From positions 1 to 34,729 of the forward strand of contig JAHFJR010000014.1 of NCBI GenBank assembly GCA_023245775.1: a stretch of DNA of 34,729 bases, written 5' to 3'. A program made the position numbers and the translations under genes. This DNA is from Candidatus Peribacteria bacterium. GTDB taxonomy: Bacteria; Patescibacteriota; Gracilibacteria; Peribacterales; Peribacteraceae. Below the pieces are notes generated by a model, which saw only the letters and a list, made by a program, of their open reading frames with translations, was not told the origin of the DNA and ran no database searches. Positions 6,794 to 13,668 of the stretch are shown here, one piece after another; position 1 is the first letter of the stretch, and every line of letters starts with the position of its first letter.

Positions 6794-9043
6794 ATGGAGA
6801 AGAATACATACACCCTTCTATTCACCGCTTCGCTCTCGATGAAGGAGCAGAGACTTCTCGCCTTTGCGGGTGGTACTCCTTTGGAGGGTTTTGATTCGCC
6901 GGGAGCAGCTAATGACGCAAAGAAGGATATTGCTGAGAAGCTCAAGAAGGAATCGGGTCCGGAAGTTGTGGCCGAAGCGAAGTTGGTTCTGATGGAAGCA
7001 ATGGTAAGACACCCAGCTATTGGAGCAGAGATTGCTAGAATGATTGCCGATCATAACGACGCTACTACTACATTTGATACCTTGAAGAAAAAGAACGCTG
7101 ATCTTCGTACGAAGTTCACAAATGAATACAAGACACCGCCTTTGCCAAGAACAAGAGAAGGTATTGTTTCTGATATGAAAACGGAGATTGGCACTGCTCT
7201 CACTGCACTCCAAGCACTAGAAACATCTACAACTCCTTTGCATACAGATAGTCTGACAAAGGCGGAGTACCTTGAACACATCAAGCAGATTCAGAATACG
7301 GAGGGCCTCCTACCGCCGGATAAGGATCGTCTCACGAAGAAATTTACAATCGACAGTCTATCAACCACTCTAAGTCTTGACCTTGGGAAAGCTTATTTAC
7401 AAGCTGAGGGGGCGACAATAGTTGGTGACAATCTTGTTTTTGAGAAAGAGGAGGGAGGCCAGAAACTGACAATTACATATACAAATACATCAGGTACTTG
7501 GGAAGCAAATGCATCTTTCCCAGATGCTTCTTCATCCGTCCCTCTAAACAATGCTGACAGTCTTGATGGACTTGAAGTAGAAACCTCAGGAGGTGGCGAT
7601 GCAATAGTCGCTGAAGTAAATCGTCAGAAGGAAATTTTTCAAAATATGCAAAGTGCTGTGATTGGTTCTCCAAATGCTACACGAGCGCAGACTGTTCTCG
7701 ATAAGGCCAATGAGCCTCTTCTGAGAGAAGACAATGCTCAGCTTGAGCACTCAAAGGTCGAGCAGTCGAATTTCTTCAGTGAGACGAGATACACAGAACT
7801 TTCAGCGAAGTTGCAGGCAGCACGAAAGGCAGACCCACCAAATGCTGATGCACTCCTTGCTCGTACGAATGAAATGAAAGCTTTATATGAGACAAGGAAA
7901 GGCGAGATCAACGTAAAAATCCAAGATGTTCTTGTTTCCCGTCCCTCTAATCTCGTTGCTTACATGGAACTTCTCAGAGGTCAGCTGAAGCAGCTCGATG
8001 AGCGTCTCGATGCCGAACTTGGTATTGTGAGAAAGACACCTAAGGCCACACCTGCCGCTGGACCTTCGCCAACTCCAAAAGACTTTGACCTTCAGGGAAA
8101 AGATAAGCTTGATATCGGCAGACTCATTCTTGCGATTGAAGGAAAGGATGACGCTAAGCAGCAGGAAGCTTTGGATGCGCTTGCAAAAAATGTTCCTGAA
8201 TACTCTCCGACGGAGTTGCAGCAGAAGGCGAATGCCATCAATAAAGTTCTGAAGGAAAAAGGAGTCAAGAAGGAAGTGAAACCTGACGCTACAGGCAAAA
8301 AGCTCGAACTCATCGATGCGAAGGATCCTTCTACAGACAAGCCACTGACTAAAAAAGAGGAGAAGGAACTCAGGAAACTCAATGAAGCAAAGGGCTTCAT
8401 CGAGCTGCTCAAAGATTTCTTCCAGTGGATTCGCGATTTGCAAAACGCAGATGGACTTGCACGCGGAGATCTTGGTGCCATGCGCATCAAGAGTGCGAAT
8501 CTCCAGAAGGAGATCGACACACTCAAAGGTGAGCCAGGTACTGAGGAGAAAGTGTTGGCCTTACAGAAGGAACGGGCTGCGCTGGAAGCGCGGATCATTG
8601 AACAAGAGGCAAAGAATAAGGCTGTCGTTGATGCTGGGAACAGGCACTGTAAAGACATTCCAAATTGCCAGTTCGATTGGCGTTTGGTCCATGGCCAACC
8701 GTGCGTCGCTGCAACGAACTATACGCCGGAGGCGGGGCGCCAAGTTAACCTCTTCATGTCTCCTCCTCAAATGCCAGCAGGGTGCTTGCCCGTTGCCGCT
8801 ATGTGCGACGGCAGACCGGCGGTGATCTTTCAAGGGCCCACGATTGATAGGAGTGTGAACCTTGGGAATCGCAATAACTTTGCAGGGAATGTGAGTATCA
8901 ATACGGGTGATGGTGCTAGGATTTCGCAGAAAGGCACTCCCGATGCAAGAGCAGGTGCATCACGTCCGGGATATACTGTGCTGCCGTACTTTGATAAAGC
9001 TTCTGGTATGAGGAATAGAGCTCGAATGGCATCAGGTTTTTAG
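6794..9043 (+). CDS. large unknown protein with coiled coil and Cys-containing C-terminal domain
   Basis: 749 residues if it starts at 6794 (MEKNTYT). An in-frame ATG at 6839 (MKEQRLLAF) is also possible, and no Shine-Dalgarno decides between them. The chain is largely helical and charged, with a beta-like stretch near residues 205-260. A coiled coil lies at about 560-615, followed by a C-terminal domain with cysteines (Cys619 and Cys625, and three more by about residue 670) that could bind metal or form disulfides. No signal peptide is evident. It follows the gene at 6435 in one operon, and a strong terminator at 9061-9084 ends it. I recognise no family. Confidence 0.8.
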   Translation: MEKNTYTLLFTASLSMKEQRLLAFAGGTPLEGFDSPGAANDAKKDIAEKLKKESGPEVVAEAKLVLMEAMVRHPAIGAEIARMIADHNDATTTFDTLKKKNADLRTKFTNEYKTPPLPRTREGIVSDMKTEIGTALTALQALETSTTPLHTDSLTKAEYLEHIKQIQNTEGLLPPDKDRLTKKFTIDSLSTTLSLDLGKAYLQAEGATIVGDNLVFEKEEGGQKLTITYTNTSGTWEANASFPDASSSVPLNNADSLDGLEVETSGGGDAIVAEVNRQKEIFQNMQSAVIGSPNATRAQTVLDKANEPLLREDNAQLEHSKVEQSNFFSETRYTELSAKLQAARKADPPNADALLARTNEMKALYETRKGEINVKIQDVLVSRPSNLVAYMELLRGQLKQLDERLDAELGIVRKTPKATPAAGPSPTPKDFDLQGKDKLDIGRLILAIEGKDDAKQQEALDALAKNVPEYSPTELQQKANAINKVLKEKGVKKEVKPDATGKKLELIDAKDPSTDKPLTKKEEKELRKLNEAKGFIELLKDFFQWIRDLQNADGLARGDLGAMRIKSANLQKEIDTLKGEPGTEEKVLALQKERAALEARIIEQEAKNKAVVDAGNRHCKDIPNCQFDWRLVHGQPCVAATNYTPEAGRQVNLFMSPPQMPAGCLPVAAMCDGRPAVIFQGPTIDRSVNLGNRNNFAGNVSINTGDGARISQKGTPDARAGASRPGYTVLPYFDKASGMRNRARMASGF

Positions 9044-9060
9044 TATTCTCATGATGTGTA

Positions 9061-9084
9061 AGGGCGACGATCGTCGCCCTTTTT
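9061..9084 (+). terminator. rho-independent terminator of the 6435-9043 operon
   Basis: AGGGCGACGATCGTCGCCCT at 9061-9080 is a perfect palindrome followed by a T-tract, 17 nt after the stop codon. Confidence 0.85.
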
Positions 9085-9090
9085 AGTATA

Positions 9091-9236
9091 GGAACCTCTG
9101 AAAAATGCCTTCTGCTTCGTCAGCTGCGCCACTATTTCCTTGTTCAGGAGCGCCATGCTTGGCGCGGGAAGCATCCCGCTCCCAATCAAAATTTTGGCTT
9201 GCTTTCTCGCATAAGGGGCTATTTTTGAGAGGTTCC
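9091..9236. mobile_element. MITE-like element
   Basis: About 146 bp bounded by inverted ends, GGAACCTCTGAAAAATGCC at 9091-9109 and the inverse (GGAACCTCTCAAAAATAGCC on the other strand) at 9236-9217, with three or so differences. The frame across it on the minus strand is open (about 90 residues), but I see no transposase motif, so it is probably a non-autonomous element. The middle holds the double hairpin at 9148-9183. No clear target duplication is visible. A similar solo end lies at 62-79. Confidence 0.6.
9148..9183. repeat. tandem pair of small hairpins with an ATGCTT loop
   Basis: GAGCGCC-ATGCTT-GGCGC is followed directly by GCGGGAAGCATCCCGCTCCC (9164-9183), which is the same design on the opposite strand. 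The second hairpin recurs base for base at 15955-15974. Stems differ while the loop word is kept. Confidence 0.65.
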
Positions 9237-9345
9237 TTCTCTCTGGGTTATTCGGTGTCGCCATTCGTTTTTTAGAGCTTCCTATACAAAAAAACCGCGG
9301 GGAGCACGGTTTCTCTTTTTTCCTTTCCATGGAGAGGATGATTGA

Positions 9346-9867
9346 TCACTTGCGCCGTTTGAAGCACGGTGATGTTCCGTCGCTCAGGCGCACGACCAGA
9401 TAATCATCTCCGAGGTGGTCGAATCCAGAGCTTGCCAGATACAGACGGTGCTTTTCTTTTGGAACGGTGTCTCCGTCGGAGAGTTCCCAGACGGAGCCCT
9501 TGTGGGTGAACACCTTTCCACATGAGCCCCAGTAGAACGCTTTTGGGTCGATTGTAGCAGGAGTTGCACACGCAGTGTTTGTCTGGACGACAGCGACAGG
9601 TGCGCACACCGGTTTCGTCTCGCACACGGGTGCCGGTTTGACGCAGCATGTTGTTGCGGTCGGGATGTAATAAGTCGGAACGACCCAGTAGCTGACGGGC
9701 GCTGCGTACACATACGACGGATAGGCGTAACGACCATACCCGTCGCTCCAGTAGTTCACAGCGTAACCGCCGTAGTTTCCATTGCCGATGACGATGTTAT
9801 CGGCGAACACAGTCCTGCCCATGAGCAGGGTTGTGACCAGAATGGCCAACGCAATCAGACGTTTCAT
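9346..9867 (-). CDS. secreted Cys- and Tyr-containing protein of unknown function
   Basis: 173 residues with a clear signal peptide: a basic start (MKR), a hydrophobic core and a probable cleavage after TVFA near residue 22. The mature protein begins Gly/Tyr-rich, continues with a segment holding several cysteines (CCVKPAPVCETKPVC, then two more), and ends in a compact domain with two Cys. Exported proteins of this kind often form disulfides. A strong Shine-Dalgarno (GAGGAG) sits just before the ATG at 9867, unlike most genes here. The upstream leader is long (about 200 nt) and can fold. I recognise no family. Confidence 0.8.
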   Translation of the reverse strand: MKRLIALAILVTTLLMGRTVFADNIVIGNGNYGGYAVNYWSDGYGRYAYPSYVYAAPVSYWVVPTYYIPTATTCCVKPAPVCETKPVCAPVAVVQTNTACATPATIDPKAFYWGSCGKVFTHKGSVWELSDGDTVPKEKHRLYLASSGFDHLGDDYLVVRLSDGTSPCFKRRK

Positions 9868-10077
9868 GAAGTTCTCCTCAATTCAGAAGATTGTGCTCCC
9901 CACAGCACCCACTTTCCTTGGTTCGCCGCTCCCCAGCGACTTCAGAAAAGTTGATAGCGAGCACACGAGACGCGGCCTTCGGCGACGAGCCAAAGACCTC
10001 ATAAAAAGTGGGTGCGTGGAGACAGTGTTCCTGCATCAAGAAGAAGCAGGAACCGATGGTGCAAAGGAGCAGCTCGA
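9868..10077 (-). other. long structured leader of the gene at 9346-9867
   Basis: Between the probable promoter (10079-10107) and the start codon lie ~200 nt with no gene I can support. CACCCACTTT near 9906 can pair with AAAGTGGGTG near 10006, and a local CCTGC / GCAGG stem lies near 10031-10050. This could be a cis-acting RNA. I do not recognise a riboswitch class. Confidence 0.35.
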
Positions 10078-10078
10078 T

Positions 10079-10107
10079 AAAATAACATATTTTGTTATTT
10101 GAGTCAA
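10079..10107 (-). promoter_or_regulatory. probable promoter of the secreted protein gene
   Basis: On the minus strand TTGACT (10107-10102) and TATTTT (10084-10079) are separated by 17 bp. The -35 box is good and the -10 box is moderate. Confidence 0.5.
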
Positions 10108-10143
10108 TGACATGCATGCACCTGAGGAAGCTACCATGGATCT

Positions 10144-10491
10144 ATGGGTTCCATCCACATTCTCTCTGCGGCGATCACCAGAGACGAACTGAAGCGTAGA
10201 GCTGAGGAGGGTTTTGGAGACATGATCAAATGTGTTGTCGATGTGCAGCGGGGGATCATGGCTATTGGAGGTGAGTTGCATGCAGATGGGGAGCAGGTCC
10301 TCTTGCAACAGGGTTCCAGACAGTCAGATGTGTGGGGCATCAACCTGTATCCCGCCATATTTTCCGATGATTGGATCGAGTTCGATTCGATGATCAATCT
10401 TCGTCCATCCCAGAACAATCGATCACGTGGTGTTGAGGATCCTGTTCTTCGTTCCCGCATTTCTCACCTTGTTTCAGCACTGGTTCTATGA
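10144..10491 (+). CDS. DUF5674 family protein
   Basis: 115 residues that fit DUF5674, a small family common in Patescibacteria and some other bacteria with no known function. Visible hallmarks are ITRDEL, GDMIKCVVDV, GGELHADGEQVLL, GSRQSDVWGINLYP, EFDSMINLRPSQNNRSRGVEDP and a hydrophobic C-terminal helix. It is probably cytoplasmic, with no signal peptide or membrane helix. The start at 10144 gives the usual length. A GAGGAAG lies 15 nt upstream, rather far for a ribosome binding site. The stop overlaps the next gene's ATG (ATGA), so the two are likely coupled, as is usual for this family. Confidence 0.85.
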   Translation: MGSIHILSAAITRDELKRRAEEGFGDMIKCVVDVQRGIMAIGGELHADGEQVLLQQGSRQSDVWGINLYPAIFSDDWIEFDSMINLRPSQNNRSRGVEDPVLRSRISHLVSALVL

Positions 10492-10823
10492 CCACGATGC
10501 AACATCAGGATCTTGCAGATGGTCGATGGTTTCGACTATCGCTTGCACTGCAACTTGGAAACATCGGCAGCGAGGTGTCGCGTGTGCTGAAGGCGCGTGC
10601 AGCGGGGAACGAAGAGCGTATGCAGTCAGCATTCGTTCGTTGCCTGGAACTGTTCGATCTCACGCTCTGCGACCCTCGGCATCGGGAACGCCTGAGGGAG
10701 TTGTGCCGAGTGCGCGAAGTATTGTGTGATTTTGTCGCTGGGGACAACCAGTATGCTTCCACACCACAGGATCTCGATCGTTACTTCACGTGCTTCGCGA
10801 TTGCTGGACGCAGAGGGCAATAG
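10488..10823 (+). CDS. small helical protein, partner of DUF5674
   Basis: 111 residues, almost all helical. It fits a conserved hypothetical family often found next to DUF5674, with the patterns LALQLGNIGSEV, CLELFDLTL, RLRELCRVREVLCDF and DRYFTCFAIAGR. No catalytic motif is evident, and it may act as a structural partner or regulator. The ATG at 10488 overlaps the DUF5674 stop by four bases. The carA start follows 65 nt after its stop and seems to have its own -10 box. Confidence 0.75.
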   Translation: MTTMQHQDLADGRWFRLSLALQLGNIGSEVSRVLKARAAGNEERMQSAFVRCLELFDLTLCDPRHRERLRELCRVREVLCDFVAGDNQYASTPQDLDRYFTCFAIAGRRGQ

Positions 10824-10868
10824 GAGTACAGCTGAAATTTTGCGTAGATACGTCGGAGATTCTTCGTG

Positions 10869-10874
10869 TAGAAT
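10869..10874 (+). promoter_or_regulatory. -10 box of carA
   Basis: TAGAAT preceded directly by TG, 14 nt before the carA ATG. The mRNA leader would be only about 7 nt, with no room for a Shine-Dalgarno. No good -35 box is seen. Confidence 0.45.
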
Positions 10875-10888
10875 GTCGCCAATTTTGC

Positions 10889-12028
10889 ATGGCAATCCTC
10901 ATCCTCAAAGACGGCACGATCTTCCGCGGCGAATCGTTCGGTGCAAAAGTCGACACCGATGGGGAGGTCGTCTTCAACACGGGCATGGTCGGGTATCCGG
11001 AGTCGATGACGGATCCGAGTTACAAGGGGCAGATTCTCACCTTCACCTATCCGCTCATCGGCAACTATGGCGTGCCGAGTGAGGAGAAGAACGCATGGGG
11101 TTTCAGCAAGAATTTCGAGAGTGAAGCGATTCACGTACGAGGAATCATCGTCAGTAGTGAAAGCCGAGATTTCAGTCACTTCACCGCCGTGAGTTCGCTC
11201 CATGAGTGGATGAGGCATCACAATATTCCTGGTATTTCCGGCATCGACACACGTGCTCTCACGAAGAAGCTCCGCGAGACGGGAGTGATGCTCGGCAGGA
11301 TCGTGCAGGATGATGCGGAAGTGGAAAGTGTAAAGGGCCTGCCTGCCGGCAAGGCAGGGAAAGTGCAAAGTATTGTTGATCCAAATGAACGAAATCTTGT
11401 TGCTGATGTGAGTTGCAATGAAGTCATCACCTATGAACCAGAATTGTCCGATGGACAAGCGCCGATGGCGACGATCGTCGCTTACGACTGCGGTATCAAG
11501 CGCAACATTCTTCGTTCGTGGCTGAAGAGGGGAGTGAGGGTCCATCGTGTGCCGTGGAACTATGATTTGAGTTCTTCCGACTTGAAATACGACGGACTCT
11601 TCCTCAGTAATGGGCCTGGGGATCCCAAGAAGTGCGATCGTACGATCAAGCAGATCCAGTGGGCGATCGAGAAAGATATTCCAACGTTCGGCATTTGCCT
11701 CGGCAATCAGCTCCTTGCGCTTGCGATCGGTGGCGACACGTACAAGCTGAAGTACGGACATCGCGGAGCCAATCAGCCGTGCCAAGAATGGAAGGACGGA
11801 CAGCCGACGAAACGGTGCATCATCACCTCGCAGAATCACGGGTTTGCCGTCAGTGACACGCTGCCAGTCGGTTGGAATATCTGGTTCACGAATGCCAATG
11901 ACGCAACGGTCGAGGGCATTCGACATGAGTCGGGAAGATTCTCCTCTGTCCAGTTTCATCCCGAGGCGACGCCGGGTCCGGAGGATGCGAATTATTTATT
12001 CGATGAGTTTTTGAAGGTCTTGAAATAA
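10889..12028 (+). CDS. carA: carbamoyl phosphate synthase small (glutaminase) subunit
   Basis: Hydrolyses glutamine and passes ammonia to CarB to make carbamoyl phosphate for pyrimidines and arginine. The 379-residue length is usual. The N-terminal half has the CarA-specific fold (LKDGTIFRGESFG, VVFNTGMVGYPES, GIDTRALTKKLRE). The C-terminal half is a class I glutamine amidotransferase with nucleophile Cys270 (FGICLGNQ), His357 and Glu359 (FHPEATPGPED). These match E. coli Cys269, His353 and Glu355. I chose ATG 10889 because MAILILKDG aligns with family starts; a GTG at 10790 is in frame but adds a tail unlike CarA. Residues ~145-161 are encoded by a repeat element with a palindromic insert, between the two domains. 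carB is not in the window. Confidence 0.95.
   Translation: MAILILKDGTIFRGESFGAKVDTDGEVVFNTGMVGYPESMTDPSYKGQILTFTYPLIGNYGVPSEEKNAWGFSKNFESEAIHVRGIIVSSESRDFSHFTAVSSLHEWMRHHNIPGISGIDTRALTKKLRETGVMLGRIVQDDAEVESVKGLPAGKAGKVQSIVDPNERNLVADVSCNEVITYEPELSDGQAPMATIVAYDCGIKRNILRSWLKRGVRVHRVPWNYDLSSSDLKYDGLFLSNGPGDPKKCDRTIKQIQWAIEKDIPTFGICLGNQLLALAIGGDTYKLKYGHRGANQPCQEWKDGQPTKRCIITSQNHGFAVSDTLPVGWNIWFTNANDATVEGIRHESGRFSSVQFHPEATPGPEDANYLFDEFLKVLK
11321..11371 (+). repeat. heptamer repeat with palindromic insert, inside carA
   Basis: 7-bp words GTGGAAA GTGTAAA ... GGAAAGT GCAAAGT flank a 21-bp insert at 11337-11357 built on CCTGCCTGCCGGCAAGG. Removing the insert restores an unbroken 7-bp register (GGGGAAA). 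The same 21 bp recur exactly, inverted, at 16068-16088. The reading frame of carA stays open. Confidence 0.75.
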
Positions 12029-12040
12029 AAACATAAACAG

Positions 12041-12059
12041 GAGCGGGCATTCTGCCCGC
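12041..12059 (+). repeat. small hairpin repeat after carA
   Basis: GAGCGGGCATTCTGCCCGC, with stem GCGGGCA / TGCCCGC and a TTC loop. A close relative lies inverted at about 15975-15994. No T-tract follows, so any terminator role is uncertain. Confidence 0.6.
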
Positions 12060-12067
12060 GTCGTTTG

Positions 12068-12076
12068 TGATATTCT
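12068..12076 (+). promoter_or_regulatory. extended -10 promoter of purN
   Basis: TGA followed by TATTCT (12071-12076), with the ATG only 6 nt downstream. Transcription would start at or next to the ATG, giving a leaderless mRNA. Confidence 0.5.
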
Positions 12077-12082
12077 GCATCC

Positions 12083-12697
12083 ATGAACTTCATCGTCCTC
12101 AGCTCTTCTCGTGGCACCGTCTTCAAGGCTGTGCTCGAACGAATTGCCGATGGATCGCTGACACAGAAGTGTCTCGGACTGATCTCCGATCGCGAGGATC
12201 GCGGTTGCGTTTCCATCGCACGCGCTGCAAAGCTTCCTGTTCGCATCGTCGAGAGAAGAAAAGATGAAGATCGCGAGACGTACGATAAGAAAATCCATGC
12301 AGCAATTTGTGTTCTCACGAACAACAAAGAAGCTACCCACTACCCACTACCCACTACAAACTGCTACCTCGCCTGCATGGGTTGGATGTTTCTCTTCTCA
12401 CCGTGGTTCGTTCGAACATGGAAGAACAGGATTCTCAATGTTCATCCATCACTTCTGCCAAAGTATCCCGGTGCTCATGCGCATGATCTTGTTCTTGCCG
12501 CAGGTGAAAGAGAGTCAGGAATGACGATTCACTTGATAGACGAAGGCCTTGATTCAGGCACAATACTTGTACAAAAAAAGTGTTCAGTTCAACCGGATGA
12601 CACCCTCGAAACACTCAAGATTCGGGTCCAGAAACTGGAGTGCGAGTGGTACCCAAAGGTCTTAGGAATGATCGAGTCTGGTGATGTCAAGCTTTGA
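12083..12697 (+). CDS. purN: phosphoribosylglycinamide formyltransferase
   Basis: Transfers a formyl group from 10-formyl-tetrahydrofolate to glycinamide ribonucleotide in purine synthesis. 204 residues. The catalytic triad is Asn119 and His121 (ILNVHPSLLPKYPG) and Asp157 (DEGLDSG), matching E. coli Asn106, His108 and Asp144 with a constant offset of 13. The N-terminal nucleotide-binding start is MNFIVLSSSRGTVFKAVL. The extra residues lie before Asn119, and about nine of them (near residues 84-93) are encoded by a heptamer repeat at 12334-12361. The start at 12083 has no Shine-Dalgarno but has a -10 box directly before it. It follows carA by 54 nt. Confidence 0.9.
   Translation: MNFIVLSSSRGTVFKAVLERIADGSLTQKCLGLISDREDRGCVSIARAAKLPVRIVERRKDEDRETYDKKIHAAICVLTNNKEATHYPLPTTNCYLACMGWMFLFSPWFVRTWKNRILNVHPSLLPKYPGAHAHDLVLAAGERESGMTIHLIDEGLDSGTILVQKKCSVQPDDTLETLKIRVQKLECEWYPKVLGMIESGDVKL
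12334..12361 (+). repeat. heptamer repeat inside purN
   Basis: TACCCAC occurs three times in tandem, followed by the related TACAAAC (28 bp). The frame stays open and the stretch adds a His/Tyr/Pro/Leu/Thr segment ahead of the folate-binding core. Confidence 0.75.
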
Positions 12698-12708
12698 GAA
12701 CATTGGAG

Positions 12709-12830
12709 AGTGAAAAGTGTAGAGTGCCCGCCCGGATGCGGTCGGACGGGGAAAGTGGAAAGTAAAAGTTTCTGACGAAGCATTTGGCAGGTCACTTTTC
12801 ACCTTACACTTTCAACTTTCCACTTGTTAT
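12709..12830. repeat. heptamer-type repeat with inverted arms between purN and the flavin reductase
   Basis: The left part carries words such as GTGAAAA, GTGTAGA and GAAAGTG around a GC-rich insert (about 12726-12750). The right part carries reverse-complement words such as CTTTCAACTTTCCAC (about 12790-12824). This fills most of the gap between the two convergent genes. The 7-bp register is less perfect here than at the other loci. Confidence 0.6.
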
Positions 12831-13540
12831 ACATAACCTTCCCCATGCACGTTCCCCTTTGGAATGCTCCAGATCTCGAGTGCGGTTTTCTTGATATCGT
12901 TGACCATCTCCGGTGCTCCGCAGACGTAGAGGTCGGTTGCATGTGGATCTTTGATGACCTCAGGAATGAAGTCCTGCACACGGCCACGTTTACCTTTCCA
13001 ATCAGGGCTGGCTCTACTGAGGCAGAGATGCAGATGGAGATTGGAATGTGATGCTTTCAGTTCTTTGAATGTCTTGGTCCAGAAGAGATCGTCTTCATTC
13101 CGTACGCCAAAGAAGAGATGCATCGTTCGTGTGTTCCCGTATTTCAGCGCATCGAGGATGTGTCCCCGGAATGGAGCAATGCCCGCACCCGTTGCGACGA
13201 AGAGACAGTCGTTCGTGTTCTGCCTCAGCGTGAAGAAACCGAAGGGACCCTTGATGGTCAGACTGGAACCGACCTCAATTTGCTGCTCCAGCCAGACACT
13301 GAACCGTCCTCCTTCTTTCAGCTTCACGATGAAGAGGAGATCAGGTTCGTCTGGAGTGGAGGCGAGCGAGTAGGCACGTGGCTGTAGATCGGTAGGATTG
13401 GATAGCACCGGCACGTCGAAGAGGACGAATTGACCTGCCTTGAATGTGAAGCCTTTCGGTCTTTCAAAGACCAGTTCATACACGTTGGGTGCGAGGAGTG
13501 TTTTCCTCAGACACGTGATGCTGTAGCTCGGGGTAACCAT
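12827..13540 (-). CDS. FAD/NAD(P)-binding oxidoreductase (ferredoxin-NADP reductase family)
   Basis: 237 residues, a complete two-domain flavin reductase. The FAD-binding beta barrel carries Arg55-Ala-Tyr-Ser58 (RAYS) and GPFG (98-101). The NAD(P)-binding domain carries TGAGIAP (117-123), CGAP (207-210) and the C-terminal GEGYV. No 2Fe-2S domain is fused, so it needs a separate partner, perhaps ferredoxin, flavodoxin or a free flavin. The substrate cannot be told from sequence. The ATG at 13540 gives the usual family length. Two long hairpins lie upstream, and it runs in the same direction as the CofE-like gene. Its stop faces purN across a repeat region. Confidence 0.85.
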   Translation of the reverse strand: MVTPSYSITCLRKTLLAPNVYELVFERPKGFTFKAGQFVLFDVPVLSNPTDLQPRAYSLASTPDEPDLLFIVKLKEGGRFSVWLEQQIEVGSSLTIKGPFGFFTLRQNTNDCLFVATGAGIAPFRGHILDALKYGNTRTMHLFFGVRNEDDLFWTKTFKELKASHSNLHLHLCLSRASPDWKGKRGRVQDFIPEVIKDPHATDLYVCGAPEMVNDIKKTALEIWSIPKGNVHGEGYV

Positions 13541-13586
13541 GATTCAAAGTGTAGTTGAAAGGTGGCTCTTCAAGGAAATCGAATGC

Positions 13587-13655
13587 GGAAGAAGGCGCAT
13601 CCAATTGATGACCGCCTGCACGCTTTGATTTCATCAATTGGATGCGCCTTCTTCC
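13587..13655 (+). repeat. 25-bp-stem hairpin with conserved loop, copy 1
   Basis: A perfect 25-bp stem (13587-13611 with 13631-13655, arm beginning GGAAGAAGGCGCATCC) around a 19-nt loop, CCGCCTGCACGCTTTGATT. The loop matches that of copy 2 (14 of 18) while the stem sequence is entirely different. It lies between the flavin reductase and the CofE-like gene. No T-tract follows on either strand. Confidence 0.85.
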
Positions 13656-13668
13656 TGATGACTCGGCA

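Noticed and set aside
9049..9330. Minus-strand open frame of 93 codons as a transposase fragment
   Set aside because: It covers the terminator and the MITE-like element and shows no transposase motif I can name.
10781..11959. Long open frame (392 codons) on the minus strand opposite carA
   Set aside because: It is antisense to a certain carA and has no recognisable family, and its openness follows from the codon use of carA.
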